A DNA stretch of 64,000 nt from positions 1 through 64,000 of the forward strand of contig CAJUQQ010000005.1 of NCBI GenBank assembly GCA_910588175.1, in the 5' to 3' direction. A program made the translations under genes and the position numbers. The stretch is from an uncultured Oscillibacter sp. (GTDB taxonomy: Bacteria > Bacillota > Clostridia > Oscillospirales > Oscillospiraceae). The notes under the pieces were generated by a model. That model saw nothing but the letters and a program-made list of their open reading frames with translations. It did no database searches and had not been told where the DNA came from. Shown here piece after piece: positions 32,542 through 40,284 of this stretch. Every line of letters begins with the position of its first letter. Positions within the stretch are counted from its first letter, which is position 1.

Positions 32542-32637
32542 ATGGACGAAGTGAGGAACTTCTTCTTGTCCGTCGGCGCGGGCGTGATCTCGTATTACGT
32601 CTGCCAATGGCTCGACAAGCAGCGCAAAGGACGGTAA
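32542..32637 (+). CDS. Fst/Ldr-type small membrane toxin candidate, 31 residues
   Basis: MDEVRNFFLSVGAGVISYYV continues CQWLDKQRKGR to TAA. A single hydrophobic helix (residues 7-21) is followed by a W-L-D and a basic tail, the layout of Fst/Ldr family type I toxins (transmembrane helix, then WLxxR-like charged end). AAGGAGGTG is an excellent ribosome binding site. The gene has its own promoter, a bidirectional terminator and a convergent short RNA carrying sequence complementary to its start codon, matching the arrangement of the enterococcal par locus. It sits between gap and the SRP RNA gene. Toxicity is inferred, not shown. Confidence 0.75.
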   Translation: MDEVRNFFLSVGAGVISYYVCQWLDKQRKGR

Positions 32638-32643
32638 ACATGG

Positions 32644-32681
32644 GAAACCCCGGGGAGCTGGCACTCCCCGGGGTTTCATTT
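32644..32681. terminator. Bidirectional terminator of the par-like locus
   Basis: GAAACCCCGGGGAG-CTGGCA-CTCCCCGGGGTTTC is a perfect 14-bp stem with T-rich ends both ways (TTTCATTTT on plus, TTTCCCATGTTT on minus). Confidence 0.9.
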
Positions 32682-32710
32682 TCCATGGACGAAGTGAAAT
32701 TTTCTTGTCT
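32644..32710 (-). ncRNA. Convergent antisense RNA, probable antitoxin (RNA II-like)
   Basis: From the promoter at 32717-32746 a minus-strand RNA would start near 32710 and end in the shared hairpin, about 66 nt. It contains the complement of TTCCATGGACGAAGTGA and can pair with the toxin mRNA at its start codon through the direct repeat, and also at the shared terminator. This two-contact design is that of RNA II in par-type loci. The boundaries are predicted. Confidence 0.7.
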
Positions 32711-32716
32711 GCTATG

Positions 32717-32746
32717 ATTATACCATAGCCCTTTCATGTTATGCAA
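32717..32746 (-). promoter_or_regulatory. Promoter of the antisense RNA
   Basis: The minus strand has TTGCAT (32741-32746), 18 bp, extended -10 TGGTATAAT (TATAAT at 32717-32722). The extended -10 is the same nine bases as in the toxin promoter. Confidence 0.78.
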
Positions 32747-32780
32747 GCCGTAATTTTTTTATGCCGGCCGAAATTTTCTG

Positions 32781-32809
32781 TTGCCATTTGGGAAAGAATA
32801 TAGTAGAAT
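32781..32809 (+). promoter_or_regulatory. Promoter of the SRP RNA gene
   Basis: TTGCCA (32781-32786), 17 bp, TAGAAT (32804-32809); the RNA start would be near 32816. Confidence 0.75.
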
Positions 32810-32817
32810 AGCAAAAG

Positions 32818-32957
32818 CAGTCCTCCGCAGGCAGCTGCGGAGCCGGTCTCGCGCAATGAAGCTCTGCGAACCATGTCAGGCGGGGAACCGAGCAGCATTA
32901 AGCGGAATGTTTCATGTGCCGCGAGGCAACCGGCTCCGCAGCTGCGTGGGGAGGACT
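32818..32957 (+). ncRNA. ffs: Signal recognition particle RNA (4.5S type)
   Basis: The domain IV hairpin is unmistakable: CGAACCATGTCAGGCGGG, GGAA tetraloop region, then CCGAGCAGCATTAAG. The long arms close as AGTCCTCC...GGAGGACT and GGCAGCTGCGGAGCCGG / CCGGCTCCGCAGCTGC. At about 140 nt it is the short form without an Alu domain. It directly precedes dnaX, a frequent order. It binds Ffh for membrane-protein targeting. Confidence 0.95.
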
Positions 32958-33061
32958 TCCATTTCTTTCGGGAGGGAGCGCCCTCCCGCCGCGGGCCTGG
33001 GCGGCTTGAAAACAGGCGGACACGCTGAACGCTCCCAGAGGGAGGAAGGGGGAACCGGCCC

Positions 33062-34786
33062 GTGTATCAGGCGCTCTACCGCAAGTGGCGGCCCAAAACC
33101 TTTGCCGATGTCATCGGTCAGGAGCACATCACCGAGACCCTCCGCCGCCAGGTGGCCGAGGGCCGGACCTCCCACGCCTACCTCTTCACCGGCACCCGGG
33201 GCACCGGAAAGACCACCTGCGCCAAAATCCTGGCCAAGGCCGTGAACTGCGAGGCCCCCGAGGACGGAGACCCCTGCGGCAAGTGTCCCTCCTGCGTGGG
33301 CATCGACAGCGGCGGCTTTCTGGACGTTTTGGAGCTGGACGCCGCCTCCAACAACGGCGTGGACCAGGTCCGGGCCCTCCGGGACGAAGCGGTCTACTCC
33401 CCCGCCAACGTCAAAAAGCGGGTCTACATCGTGGACGAGGTCCATATGCTCTCCACCGCCGCCTTCAACGCCCTGCTGAAAATTCTGGAGGAGCCGCCGG
33501 AGCACCTGATGTTTATTCTGGCCACCACGGAGCTTCACAAGGTCCCCGCCACCATTCTCTCCCGCTGCCAGCGCTTCTCCTTCCGCCGCATCCGGCCGGA
33601 GGACGTGGCCCGGCGGCTCCGCTATGTGGCGGAGCGGGAGCGCATCGACCTTCGCCCCGACGGGGCGGAGATTCTCAGCCGCCTGGCGGACGGCGCCCTC
33701 CGGGACGGGCTGAGTCTTTTGGATCAGTGCGCCGCCGCCGGAGGGACCATTGACGCCGCCGCGGTGCTGGACGTGCTGGGCCTGGCGGGCAATCTCCAGA
33801 CGGCCCGGCTGATGGAGCTGATTTTAAACCGGGACGCCCAGGCCGCCCTGCTTCTGCTGGACGAGCTGTACAAGGGGGGCAAGGACCTGGGCGCGGTGCT
33901 GTCGGAGCTCTCCACCCTCACGCGGGACCTGCTCCTGCAAAAGACCGCCCCCAAGGGCGGCGCGGCCCTGCTCTCCGGCGGCTTTGACGCCGCCGTTCTG
34001 GACCGCCTGGGTCAAAACGTGCCCGCCGGGCGCTTTTTGCACCTGGCTTCCACCCTGCAAAAGGCCTCGGCGGAGCTGTACGCCAGCGTCAACCGCCGCC
34101 TGGACACGGAGCTGTGCCTTCTGCGCCTGTGCGACGAAAGCCTCTCCGGGGACCTGACGGCCCTGGAGGCCCGCGTCCGCCGCCTGGAGGACAGCCAGTC
34201 CGCCCGAACCGAGCTGGCCCAGCGGCCCCCGGCGGCTCCCCCCCCTCCGCCGCGTCCGGCCCCCCCAAGGGAAGCCCCCCAAGACCCGCCCCCCTGGGAC
34301 GAGTCCCCCCTGCCGGAGGAGCCGCCGGAGGAGCCGGGACAGCGGGTCTACGACATTCCGGAGGAGACGCCGACGGAAGCCGCGCAAACGCCGCCCCCCG
34401 TCTCCAGAACCGGCTCCGCCGCTTCCGCCAAGCCCCCCAGCGCCGGAGCCGCTCCCGTCAAAGCCCCCAGCGGCGGGTGGTGGCGGACCCTGGCGGAGAA
34501 CTGTAAGGGCCGCCTGCCCCCCATGTACCGCCCCTTCCTGGGCATGTGCACCGGCTTTCTGGAGGACGGCCTGCTGACAGTCTGCGCCCCGGACGAGCTG
34601 ACCCTGGGCCGCCTGGACAACGACCGGGTGCGGGAGGCCGTCTCTCAGGAGGCGGAAGCCCTTACGGGCGGTCCGGTGCGGCTGACGTTCCGCGCGGGGG
34701 AGCCCCCCAAAACCTCTCCGGAGGAAAACCTGAAAAACCTGGTGGCCTTTGGCCGGCAGTTTGACAACATTGAAATCAAAGAATAA
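33062..34786 (+). CDS. dnaX: DNA polymerase III subunit gamma/tau
   Basis: 574 residues from a GTG start that matches the conserved MYQALYRKWRPKTF opening. ATPase motifs: Walker A GTRGTGKTTCAKILA, zinc cysteines around CGKCPSC, Walker B VDEVHML and LSRCQRFSFRR (Arg-finger region). Residues about 395-470 are a proline-rich linker (many CCC codons), followed by a tau-type C-terminal domain. It is the motor subunit of the clamp loader. ybaB follows after 14 bp; recR, which often completes this operon, is absent here. Confidence 0.95.
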   Translation: MYQALYRKWRPKTFADVIGQEHITETLRRQVAEGRTSHAYLFTGTRGTGKTTCAKILAKAVNCEAPEDGDPCGKCPSCVGIDSGGFLDVLELDAASNNGVDQVRALRDEAVYSPANVKKRVYIVDEVHMLSTAAFNALLKILEEPPEHLMFILATTELHKVPATILSRCQRFSFRRIRPEDVARRLRYVAERERIDLRPDGAEILSRLADGALRDGLSLLDQCAAAGGTIDAAAVLDVLGLAGNLQTARLMELILNRDAQAALLLLDELYKGGKDLGAVLSELSTLTRDLLLQKTAPKGGAALLSGGFDAAVLDRLGQNVPAGRFLHLASTLQKASAELYASVNRRLDTELCLLRLCDESLSGDLTALEARVRRLEDSQSARTELAQRPPAAPPPPPRPAPPREAPQDPPPWDESPLPEEPPEEPGQRVYDIPEETPTEAAQTPPPVSRTGSAASAKPPSAGAAPVKAPSGGWWRTLAENCKGRLPPMYRPFLGMCTGFLEDGLLTVCAPDELTLGRLDNDRVREAVSQEAEALTGGPVRLTFRAGEPPKTSPEENLKNLVAFGRQFDNIEIKE

Positions 34787-34800
34787 AGGAGAACGACACC

Positions 34801-35169
34801 ATGGGTTACAGTGCCCGCCGCGGATTCACCAGCGGCAATATGAAGGCCACCGGCGCGCAGCGTCAGGCCGCCGTTCAGCAGCAGATCGCCCAAATGCAGG
34901 AGGCCATGAACGCCGCCCAGACGGAGGTGGAAAACCGCACCTTCACCGCCAGCGTAGGCGGCGGGGCCGTGGAGGCCGTGGCCAGCGGCAAGAAAGAGCT
35001 GACGGCCCTCACCATCAAGCCGGAGGCCGTGGACCCGGAGGACGTGGAGATGCTCCAAGACCTGGTGGTCTCCGCCGTCAACGAGGCCCTGCGCCAGGCC
35101 GGGGACGCCATGGACAAGGCCATGGACAACATCACCGGCGGGCTGAACCTGGGGAACCTGGGGATTTGA
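34801..35169 (+). CDS. ybaB: YbaB/EbfC-type nucleoid-associated protein
   Basis: 122 residues. AQMQEAMNAAQTEVENRTF, ASVGGGAVEAVASGKKELTA and VDPEDVEMLQDLVVSAVNEA match the YbaB fold: a long helix, three strands, and helices that dimerise. It binds DNA as small tweezer-like dimers. The N-terminus (MGYSARRGFTSGNM) differs from the usual MKN-type start. AAAGGAG precedes the ATG. Co-transcribed with dnaX, with a terminator directly after. Confidence 0.9.
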   Translation: MGYSARRGFTSGNMKATGAQRQAAVQQQIAQMQEAMNAAQTEVENRTFTASVGGGAVEAVASGKKELTALTIKPEAVDPEDVEMLQDLVVSAVNEALRQAGDAMDKAMDNITGGLNLGNLGI

Positions 35170-35172
35170 TCG

Positions 35173-35204
35173 AAGGGCGGGGCCGGGACGGTCCCGCCCT
35201 TTTT
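35173..35204 (+). terminator. Terminator of dnaX-ybaB
   Basis: AAGGGCGGG / CCCGCCCTT with a GC-rich loop, then TTTTT. Confidence 0.85.
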
Positions 35205-35215
35205 CAGGAGGTTTT

Positions 35216-36994
35216 ATGAAACGAATAAAACGCCTTTGGGCGGCGGTCCTGGCCCTGGTTCTGCTGGCGGGCTGCGGACGGACGGAGCCCCTGCCCTACC
35301 CGGAGCCCGCCGCCTCGGAGCCGGGAAAGACGGTTGCCTACGTCCCCCTGGACGACCGGCCGGACAACGTGGAGCGGGTGGTGTATCTGGCGGAATCCCT
35401 GGGCTATGCCCTGGCCATGCCGGAGAAGGTCCTGTACCGCACGGCCCTGGACGGCCAGCCGAAAAACTTTGACAGCCTCCAGCGGGGGGAGCCCTGGTCC
35501 CTGTTCACCTGGGTGCTGGAGCAGGAGGCGGCGGGGTGCGACCGCTACATCCTCTCCCTGGACCAGCTCCACTCCGGGGGGCTGGTGGCCTCCCGGTCTA
35601 TGACCGGGTACGACATCGAGCTTCCCGGCGGCGGAACCGTCCAGATACACTCCATGCTGGAGCAGCTTTTGACGGCCCTCTCCGCCGATGAAAACAATGT
35701 GGTCTGGCTTTTGGACTCCGTCATGCGGCTGGCCCCCACCGTGGGCTACGAGGGGGGGACGCTGGAGGAATACAACGCCATCCGGGCCTTCGGGGCCCTG
35801 CCCCGGCGGACGCTGGAGGGAGACACGCTGCATCTGGAGGCCATTGCCGAGAGTTACTGGTGGGGTCCTAATGGGGAAAACCTCCGTTCCCAGACCAGGG
35901 CGGAGGGCACCTATGAGGCCGCCCTCCGGCACGTGCGTTCCCGGGACCGGAAAATGGTACTCTCTTATGTGGTGCAGGATACGCTGCGCAAACCCGGCTA
36001 TGAGAACTTTCGCCTTTTAATCGGCATCGACGACTCCTCCCTGGAGGACTGCATCCAGAAAAATGAGATCGCCTTCCTCCGCCGGGGCCTCCGGGCCGGG
36101 GAGGGGGAGGACGGGAGGCAGCTGGACTGGCTCCTCTCCGGGGTAGACGATCTGGCCTTCAAGGCCGTGGCCCGGATGTACCTGGACGAGACGGGCTGGC
36201 AGGGGACCAGCGTCATCGTCGATTACTTTGGCGATACCTACGACCAGCCCGCCTGTGAATACGACTTCCAGCCCCTATGGAAGATCGTGGAGGAACACAA
36301 CCGGTTCTTCGATCTGCTCCCGTGCAACCAAGCCGCCGGAATGTATATTTTCATCCTGACCCAGCCCAAGGACGAAACGCAGAAGAGCGCATATATTGAC
36401 CAGCTCCTCCGGGCGCTGGAGGGCAACCGGAAACAGCAGAGACCCACCATTTTGATCGACGCCAGCAACGGGACCTACGGCACGGCGGTCTACGACGCTC
36501 TGACCAAAAAGGCGGAGCTGGGCTGTCTCCTGGCCTACTCCGGCATGCTGGACATGGCCATCGTCACCGGCACGGCATTGAGCCACGGGGCCGCCCGGTA
36601 CGCCGTCTTGAAAAACGGTGAGAACACCGACGCTTGCGACCGGGCCTGGGCCCGGACCCTGGCGGACAGCGTCCTCAAGGACTTCTGCTACAAGGGCGTG
36701 GTGCGGAACGACCTGCTGACTTATATCCGAAACGACCTGGGCGGGGACCCCAACAACTTCTGGTCCCCGGAGCTGGACCGGGAGGACCTGCTCCGCCGCC
36801 TGGAGGAAGGCATGGAGAAGGAGACCGCCCCCGTCATCCGCAATCTGGAACGGAGCTCTTTTCTCTCCTCCATCTCCCCTGACGGGGAAATTGATGAGCG
36901 GCATTGGGGCGGCATCGCCCTGGAGAACTACCGCTTCCCCTGGGACCGGGCCTTTGAGATCGGCATGGACATCCGGCTGGGGGAGTTCCGGTGA
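35216..36994 (+). CDS. DUF4127 family lipoprotein
   Basis: 592 residues. The signal peptide MKRIKRLWAAVLALVLLAGC has a lipobox LAGC with the modified Cys at residue 20, so the protein is anchored on the outer face of the membrane. The mature protein begins with the DUF4127 hallmark TVAYVPLDDRPDN; LSLDQLHSGGLVASR and LLIGIDDSS are further conserved-looking acidic stretches. The family's function is unknown. GGAGG precedes the ATG. It stands alone, with its terminator at 37014. Confidence 0.85.
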   Translation: MKRIKRLWAAVLALVLLAGCGRTEPLPYPEPAASEPGKTVAYVPLDDRPDNVERVVYLAESLGYALAMPEKVLYRTALDGQPKNFDSLQRGEPWSLFTWVLEQEAAGCDRYILSLDQLHSGGLVASRSMTGYDIELPGGGTVQIHSMLEQLLTALSADENNVVWLLDSVMRLAPTVGYEGGTLEEYNAIRAFGALPRRTLEGDTLHLEAIAESYWWGPNGENLRSQTRAEGTYEAALRHVRSRDRKMVLSYVVQDTLRKPGYENFRLLIGIDDSSLEDCIQKNEIAFLRRGLRAGEGEDGRQLDWLLSGVDDLAFKAVARMYLDETGWQGTSVIVDYFGDTYDQPACEYDFQPLWKIVEEHNRFFDLLPCNQAAGMYIFILTQPKDETQKSAYIDQLLRALEGNRKQQRPTILIDASNGTYGTAVYDALTKKAELGCLLAYSGMLDMAIVTGTALSHGAARYAVLKNGENTDACDRAWARTLADSVLKDFCYKGVVRNDLLTYIRNDLGGDPNNFWSPELDREDLLRRLEEGMEKETAPVIRNLERSSFLSSISPDGEIDERHWGGIALENYRFPWDRAFEIGMDIRLGEFR

Positions 36995-37013
36995 GCGGAA
37001 CCCCAAAGAGAAA

Positions 37014-37040
37014 AGCCCGCCGTCTTTGGACGGCGGGCTT
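37014..37040 (+). terminator. Terminator hairpin, left copy
   Basis: GCCCGCCGTC-TTTG-GACGGCGGGC followed by TT. An almost identical hairpin recurs at 37204 beyond the 162-bp element. Confidence 0.85.
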
Positions 37041-37202
37041 CAGCTTGTCGAAAAAGTGCTGTCCGCAAGGGAACGGAAAGGAAAAGAGCTACGAGAGAAA
37101 CCCATCAGGGGTTTCTCTCGTTTTCAATCAGAAGTTTTTTGGAACTTTTTAAAGGTCCAAAAAACTTGCTCAGGCTGGCGAAAAGACATTTTCGACAGCC
37201 TG
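37041..37202. mobile_element. 162-bp multi-hairpin repeat element, copy B (inverted)
   Basis: Nearly the exact reverse complement of 27426-27587 and exactly the same length. It starts CAGCTTGTCGAAAAAGTGCTG and ends TTTTCGACAGCCTG. It sits between two copies of the local GCCCGCCGTC hairpin, which is unrelated to the hairpin around copy A. Confidence 0.75.
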
Positions 37203-37234
37203 AGCCCGCCGTCTTTTAGACGGCGGGCTTTTTC
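37203..37234. terminator. Terminator hairpin, right copy
   Basis: GCCCGCCGTC-TTTTA-GACGGCGGGC followed by TTTTTC. The loop differs by one or two bases from the left copy. Confidence 0.85.
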
Positions 37235-37267
37235 ATCATTCATCAGCGCCGGGACCCGGAAGGGCTC

Positions 37268-38008
37268 TTACAGCTGCTTGACGGTATAGTACACCGCCAG
37301 GGCAAACACCACAACGCCCAGCACCCACATGGCGTAGTAGGCCATCGTGGCGCTGAACAGGGCCACCAGCACCGCCGCGGCGGACAAAACGGCGGCGGCG
37401 TAAATGGGCATCAGGTCCGCGTCCGCGGGGAGCAGCTTTCCCAGCTTCTTGTTCTTCGCCAGCCAGCAGATGCCGCCCAGCAGAGCCACGTAAACCACGG
37501 ACAGCACCTTCACAGGGATGCCCATGGTCAGGCTGCCGAACAGGCGGCGGCACACCCAAAGCACAATCATGGTCCCGCACAGCGCCGTCAGCGCCACGGA
37601 GCACTCCCGGTCATAGAAGGCCCAGATCACGGTCAGCACCATCGCCACCGGCACCACCACGCTGAGCAGCATCACGGCGGGCTCCACGTACACCCGGGCC
37701 AGAATGCTGCCCACGGCGAAGAACGCGCCCAGAGATGTCAGCGCCCAGCCCAGAAGGCGCTTGCGCTCGTCCTTTTTCCACAGCACGCTGAGCACCGCGC
37801 CCAGAACCAGCACCGCCGCCCCCAGGCCCGCGAAAATCAGCAGGCGGTCATACCACACCAGGGCCTCGGTCACCACGTCGCCATGGATGTAGTATTTGCG
37901 GAGGACCAGCAGATAGAACTCCGCCAGGCAGGCCGCCAGAAAGAAAACCGTCGCGCCATACAGGGAATTATCCCGCTTCATAGACTTTCCATTCGGATTC
38001 TTTGCCAT
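37268..38008 (-). CDS. Polytopic membrane protein of unknown function
   Basis: 246 residues with about seven to eight hydrophobic helices from residue 17 to the C-terminus, separated by short loops. The N-terminus is basic (KNPNGKSMKRDN). I see no transporter or enzyme motif. GGAGG precedes the ATG and a good promoter lies at 38084-38112. Divergent from apbE, convergent with the DUF4127 gene. Confidence 0.8.
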   Translation of the reverse strand: MAKNPNGKSMKRDNSLYGATVFFLAACLAEFYLLVLRKYYIHGDVVTEALVWYDRLLIFAGLGAAVLVLGAVLSVLWKKDERKRLLGWALTSLGAFFAVGSILARVYVEPAVMLLSVVVPVAMVLTVIWAFYDRECSVALTALCGTMIVLWVCRRLFGSLTMGIPVKVLSVVYVALLGGICWLAKNKKLGKLLPADADLMPIYAAAVLSAAAVLVALFSATMAYYAMWVLGVVVFALAVYYTVKQL

Positions 38009-38083
38009 TTATCAAGACCTCCAAGGTGTTTTTTTCTTTCCAATAAATGCCGGATTCCAGGGTCTCCGCCGACACGCTTAAAT

Positions 38084-38112
38084 AGTATAACAGACTTTAT
38101 TCGCTTTTGCAA
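38084..38112 (-). promoter_or_regulatory. Promoter of the membrane protein gene
   Basis: Minus strand TTGCAA (38107-38112), 17 bp, TATACT (38084-38089). Confidence 0.7.
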
Positions 38113-38162
38113 GGCCCTTCCTGCCAGGTTTTTTATTTTTTCGCGGGAATTTTGGTTTTTCG

Positions 38163-38191
38163 TTGAGAAGCGCCCCGGGACGTGCTATACT
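38163..38191 (+). promoter_or_regulatory. Promoter of the apbE operon
   Basis: TTGAGA (38163-38168), 17 bp, TATACT (38186-38191), 35 bp before the apbE start. Confidence 0.75.
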
Positions 38192-38225
38192 ATAGACATT
38201 CCATATTCAGATATGAGGGTTGTTT

Positions 38226-39326
38226 ATGAGGCGTCTTGCCATCTATGTGTCATTGCTCCTCCTGCTTCTCCCCGGCTGCGGCGCTCCCGTGGACCCGGAC
38301 GAGGCCCAGGAGAGCATTCAGGTCCTCGCCATGGACACCGCCATGCTCATCACCACCTATGGGGAGCGGTCCCCCGCCGCCGCCTATGCCTGTGAGGATA
38401 CCATCCGGGACCTGGAGGCCAAGCTCTCCCGGACGGACCCGGACAGCGAGGTCTCCCGGCTCAACGCCGCCGGGGGAGAGGCCATGGAGGTCAGCGAGGA
38501 TCTGGGTATCCTTTTGGAGCTCGCGAAATACTACCGCCGGAGCACCGGGGACGCGTTCAACATCGCCATCGCCCCGGTGGTCTCCGCCTGGGGCTTCGCC
38601 GGGGGGGAGGAATACCGGGTTCCCTCCCAGGAGGAGCTGGACGGGCTTTTGGAGCTGGCTCAAGACGGCCCCATCTATCAGGGCCCCCAGTCTCACGGCG
38701 GCGCGGCCCGCTACTCTCTGGGCCCCGGGCAGGCCATTGACCTGGGGGGCCTGGCCAAGGGCTACGCCGCCGACAAGATTCTGGGAGTCCTCCAGGAGTA
38801 CGAGGTGCCCCGGGCCAACATCAGCCTGGGCGGAAATGTGCTGGCCTACGGCGGCCGGCCCGACGGCGCCCCCTGGCGGGTGGGCATCCAGGACCCGGCC
38901 CGGGTGGGCGAGCCCAACGCCTTCGCCGGGGTGCTGGAGCTGACGGATTCCTTCGCCGTCACCTCCGGGGGCTATCAGCGGTATTTTGAGGAGAACGGGA
39001 AAACCTATCACCACATTATCGACCCCGCCACCGGCTATCCGGCGGACAGCGGGCTGACCTCCGTCACCGTTGTCGCCGGTCTCGGAGAGGGGGACGGAAG
39101 CGGCTTCCCCGGCGCCATGTGCGACGCCTATTCCACCGCCCTCTTTGTCATGGGGGAGGAACGGGCTCTGGACTTCTGGCGGGACGAAACGATGTGGGGC
39201 GGGCAGGGCTGTCCTTTCGACCTGGTACTGATCACGGAGGACGGCCGGGTGGCGGTGACGGAGGGGCTGGCGGACCGCTTCACCCTGGACGAGAGCGGCG
39301 GCTATGCCTATGAAGTCGTTTCCTAA
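38226..39326 (+). CDS. apbE: FAD:protein FMN transferase (ApbE), lipoprotein
   Basis: 366 residues. A signal peptide with lipobox LLPGC puts it outside the membrane. ApbE signatures: AMDTAMLITTYG near the start, DLGGLAKGYAADKILGVL, ISLGGNVLAYG, SFAVTSGGYQRYFE and YHHIIDPATGYPADSGL, including the Mg-binding region. It attaches FMN from FAD to Thr/Ser of target proteins (flavinylation). The start is ATG 38226 rather than the TTG two codons earlier. The next gene overlaps its 3' end. No obvious flavinylated substrate lies in the window. Confidence 0.93.
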   Translation: MRRLAIYVSLLLLLLPGCGAPVDPDEAQESIQVLAMDTAMLITTYGERSPAAAYACEDTIRDLEAKLSRTDPDSEVSRLNAAGGEAMEVSEDLGILLELAKYYRRSTGDAFNIAIAPVVSAWGFAGGEEYRVPSQEELDGLLELAQDGPIYQGPQSHGGAARYSLGPGQAIDLGGLAKGYAADKILGVLQEYEVPRANISLGGNVLAYGGRPDGAPWRVGIQDPARVGEPNAFAGVLELTDSFAVTSGGYQRYFEENGKTYHHIIDPATGYPADSGLTSVTVVAGLGEGDGSGFPGAMCDAYSTALFVMGEERALDFWRDETMWGGQGCPFDLVLITEDGRVAVTEGLADRFTLDESGGYAYEVVS

Positions 39327-39753
39327 GCTCCGGCCCACCGCCTGGGACGGGTTGGTGGCGCTGTGCGTGGTCCTTTTGGCCGCGGCCCTGGCCTTCTTCC
39401 AGTGGCGGGGTGAAACCGGGGACCTGACGGCGGTGGTGTCCGTGGACGGTACGGAGGTGGACCGCTTTTCGCCGGACGACCTGCTGGAAGGCCCCAGAAC
39501 CTATACCGGCGGCGGCTATACCCTGGAGGTGGCGCTGTCCATAGACTATGAGCACCCGGCCTCAAGCGCCCTGCCCCCCTCCGGGCAGACCGGCCTCCGG
39601 GTGGCCGCCTCCGACTGCCCCACCCAGGACTGCGTCCACACCGGGACAATCACCAGAAGCGGGCAGAGCATCGTCTGCCTCCCCGCCCGGATCATCGTCC
39701 GGCTGGAGGGCGGGAAGGCGGAGGGCGGGGCCGTGGACGCGGTGTTAGGCTAG
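39310..39753 (+). CDS. NusG domain II membrane-anchored protein
   Basis: About 147 residues. One transmembrane helix at about residues 12-31, then an extracytoplasmic beta domain ending CPTQDCVHTGTITRSGQ and IVCLPARIIVRL, the NusG_II pattern with paired cysteines. An in-frame ATG at 39304 is an alternative start; both lie inside the end of apbE. Such proteins repeatedly accompany apbE and Gx-type membrane proteins in flavin-linked redox loci. Precise role unknown. Confidence 0.8.
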   Translation: MKSFPKLRPTAWDGLVALCVVLLAAALAFFQWRGETGDLTAVVSVDGTEVDRFSPDDLLEGPRTYTGGGYTLEVALSIDYEHPASSALPPSGQTGLRVAASDCPTQDCVHTGTITRSGQSIVCLPARIIVRLEGGKAEGGAVDAVLG

Positions 39754-39763
39754 GAGGCGCGGC

Positions 39764-40279
39764 ATGAAACTGACCACAAAACAGCTGACCCTCTGCGCCC
39801 TGCTGACGGCCATGGCCCTGGCGCTGAGCTATCTGGAAAACCTGTTTCCCCTCTCCCTGGCCATCCCCGTCCCCGGCGTGAAGCTGGGGCTGGCCAACAT
39901 CGTGACGGTTTTCGCCCTCTGGGCCCTGGGGCCGGGGCAGACGCTTCTGATTCTGCTGGCCCGGTGCTTTCTGGGCTCCCTCTTCGCCGGAAACCTGAAC
40001 GCGCTGATCTTCTCCCTGCTGGGGGGGCTCTGCGCCCTGGGGACCATGGTCTTTCTCTCCCGGCGGCGGGGGCTGTCCCTGTACGGCGTATCCGTGGGCG
40101 GCGCGGCGGCCCATAACTGCGGGCAGATTGCCGCCGCCGTTCTGACCCTGGGCAGCGCCGCTCCCCTCTATTATCTGCCCGTTTTGCTGGCGGTATCCCT
40201 CCTCACCGGCGGATTGACCGGACTGGTCTCCGCCTGTCTGTTCCAGGGAGCGCGCCATACCGACTTGATGAAAGGCTGA
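39764..40279 (+). CDS. Gx transporter family membrane protein
   Basis: 171 residues, about five hydrophobic helices. The N-terminus ALLTAMALALSYLENLFPL and PGVKLGLANIVTVFALWALG are typical of the Gx_transp/heptaprenyl-diphosphate-synthase-component-I family. GGAGGCG precedes the ATG, 10 bp after the NusG_II gene. Members co-occur with ApbE and are thought to take part in flavin- or quinone-linked membrane systems; the substrate is unknown. Confidence 0.8.
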   Translation: MKLTTKQLTLCALLTAMALALSYLENLFPLSLAIPVPGVKLGLANIVTVFALWALGPGQTLLILLARCFLGSLFAGNLNALIFSLLGGLCALGTMVFLSRRRGLSLYGVSVGGAAAHNCGQIAAAVLTLGSAAPLYYLPVLLAVSLLTGGLTGLVSACLFQGARHTDLMKG

Positions 40280-40284
40280 GCGCG

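Larger units (their letters stand above)
32538..32697. repeat. Direct repeats flanking the par-like locus
   Basis: TTCCATGGACGAAGTGA occurs at 32538-32554, across the toxin start codon, and again at 32681-32697, beyond the terminator. Weaker similarity continues (..TTCTTGTC). The second copy is transcribed in the opposite sense by the convergent promoter. Confidence 0.95.
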
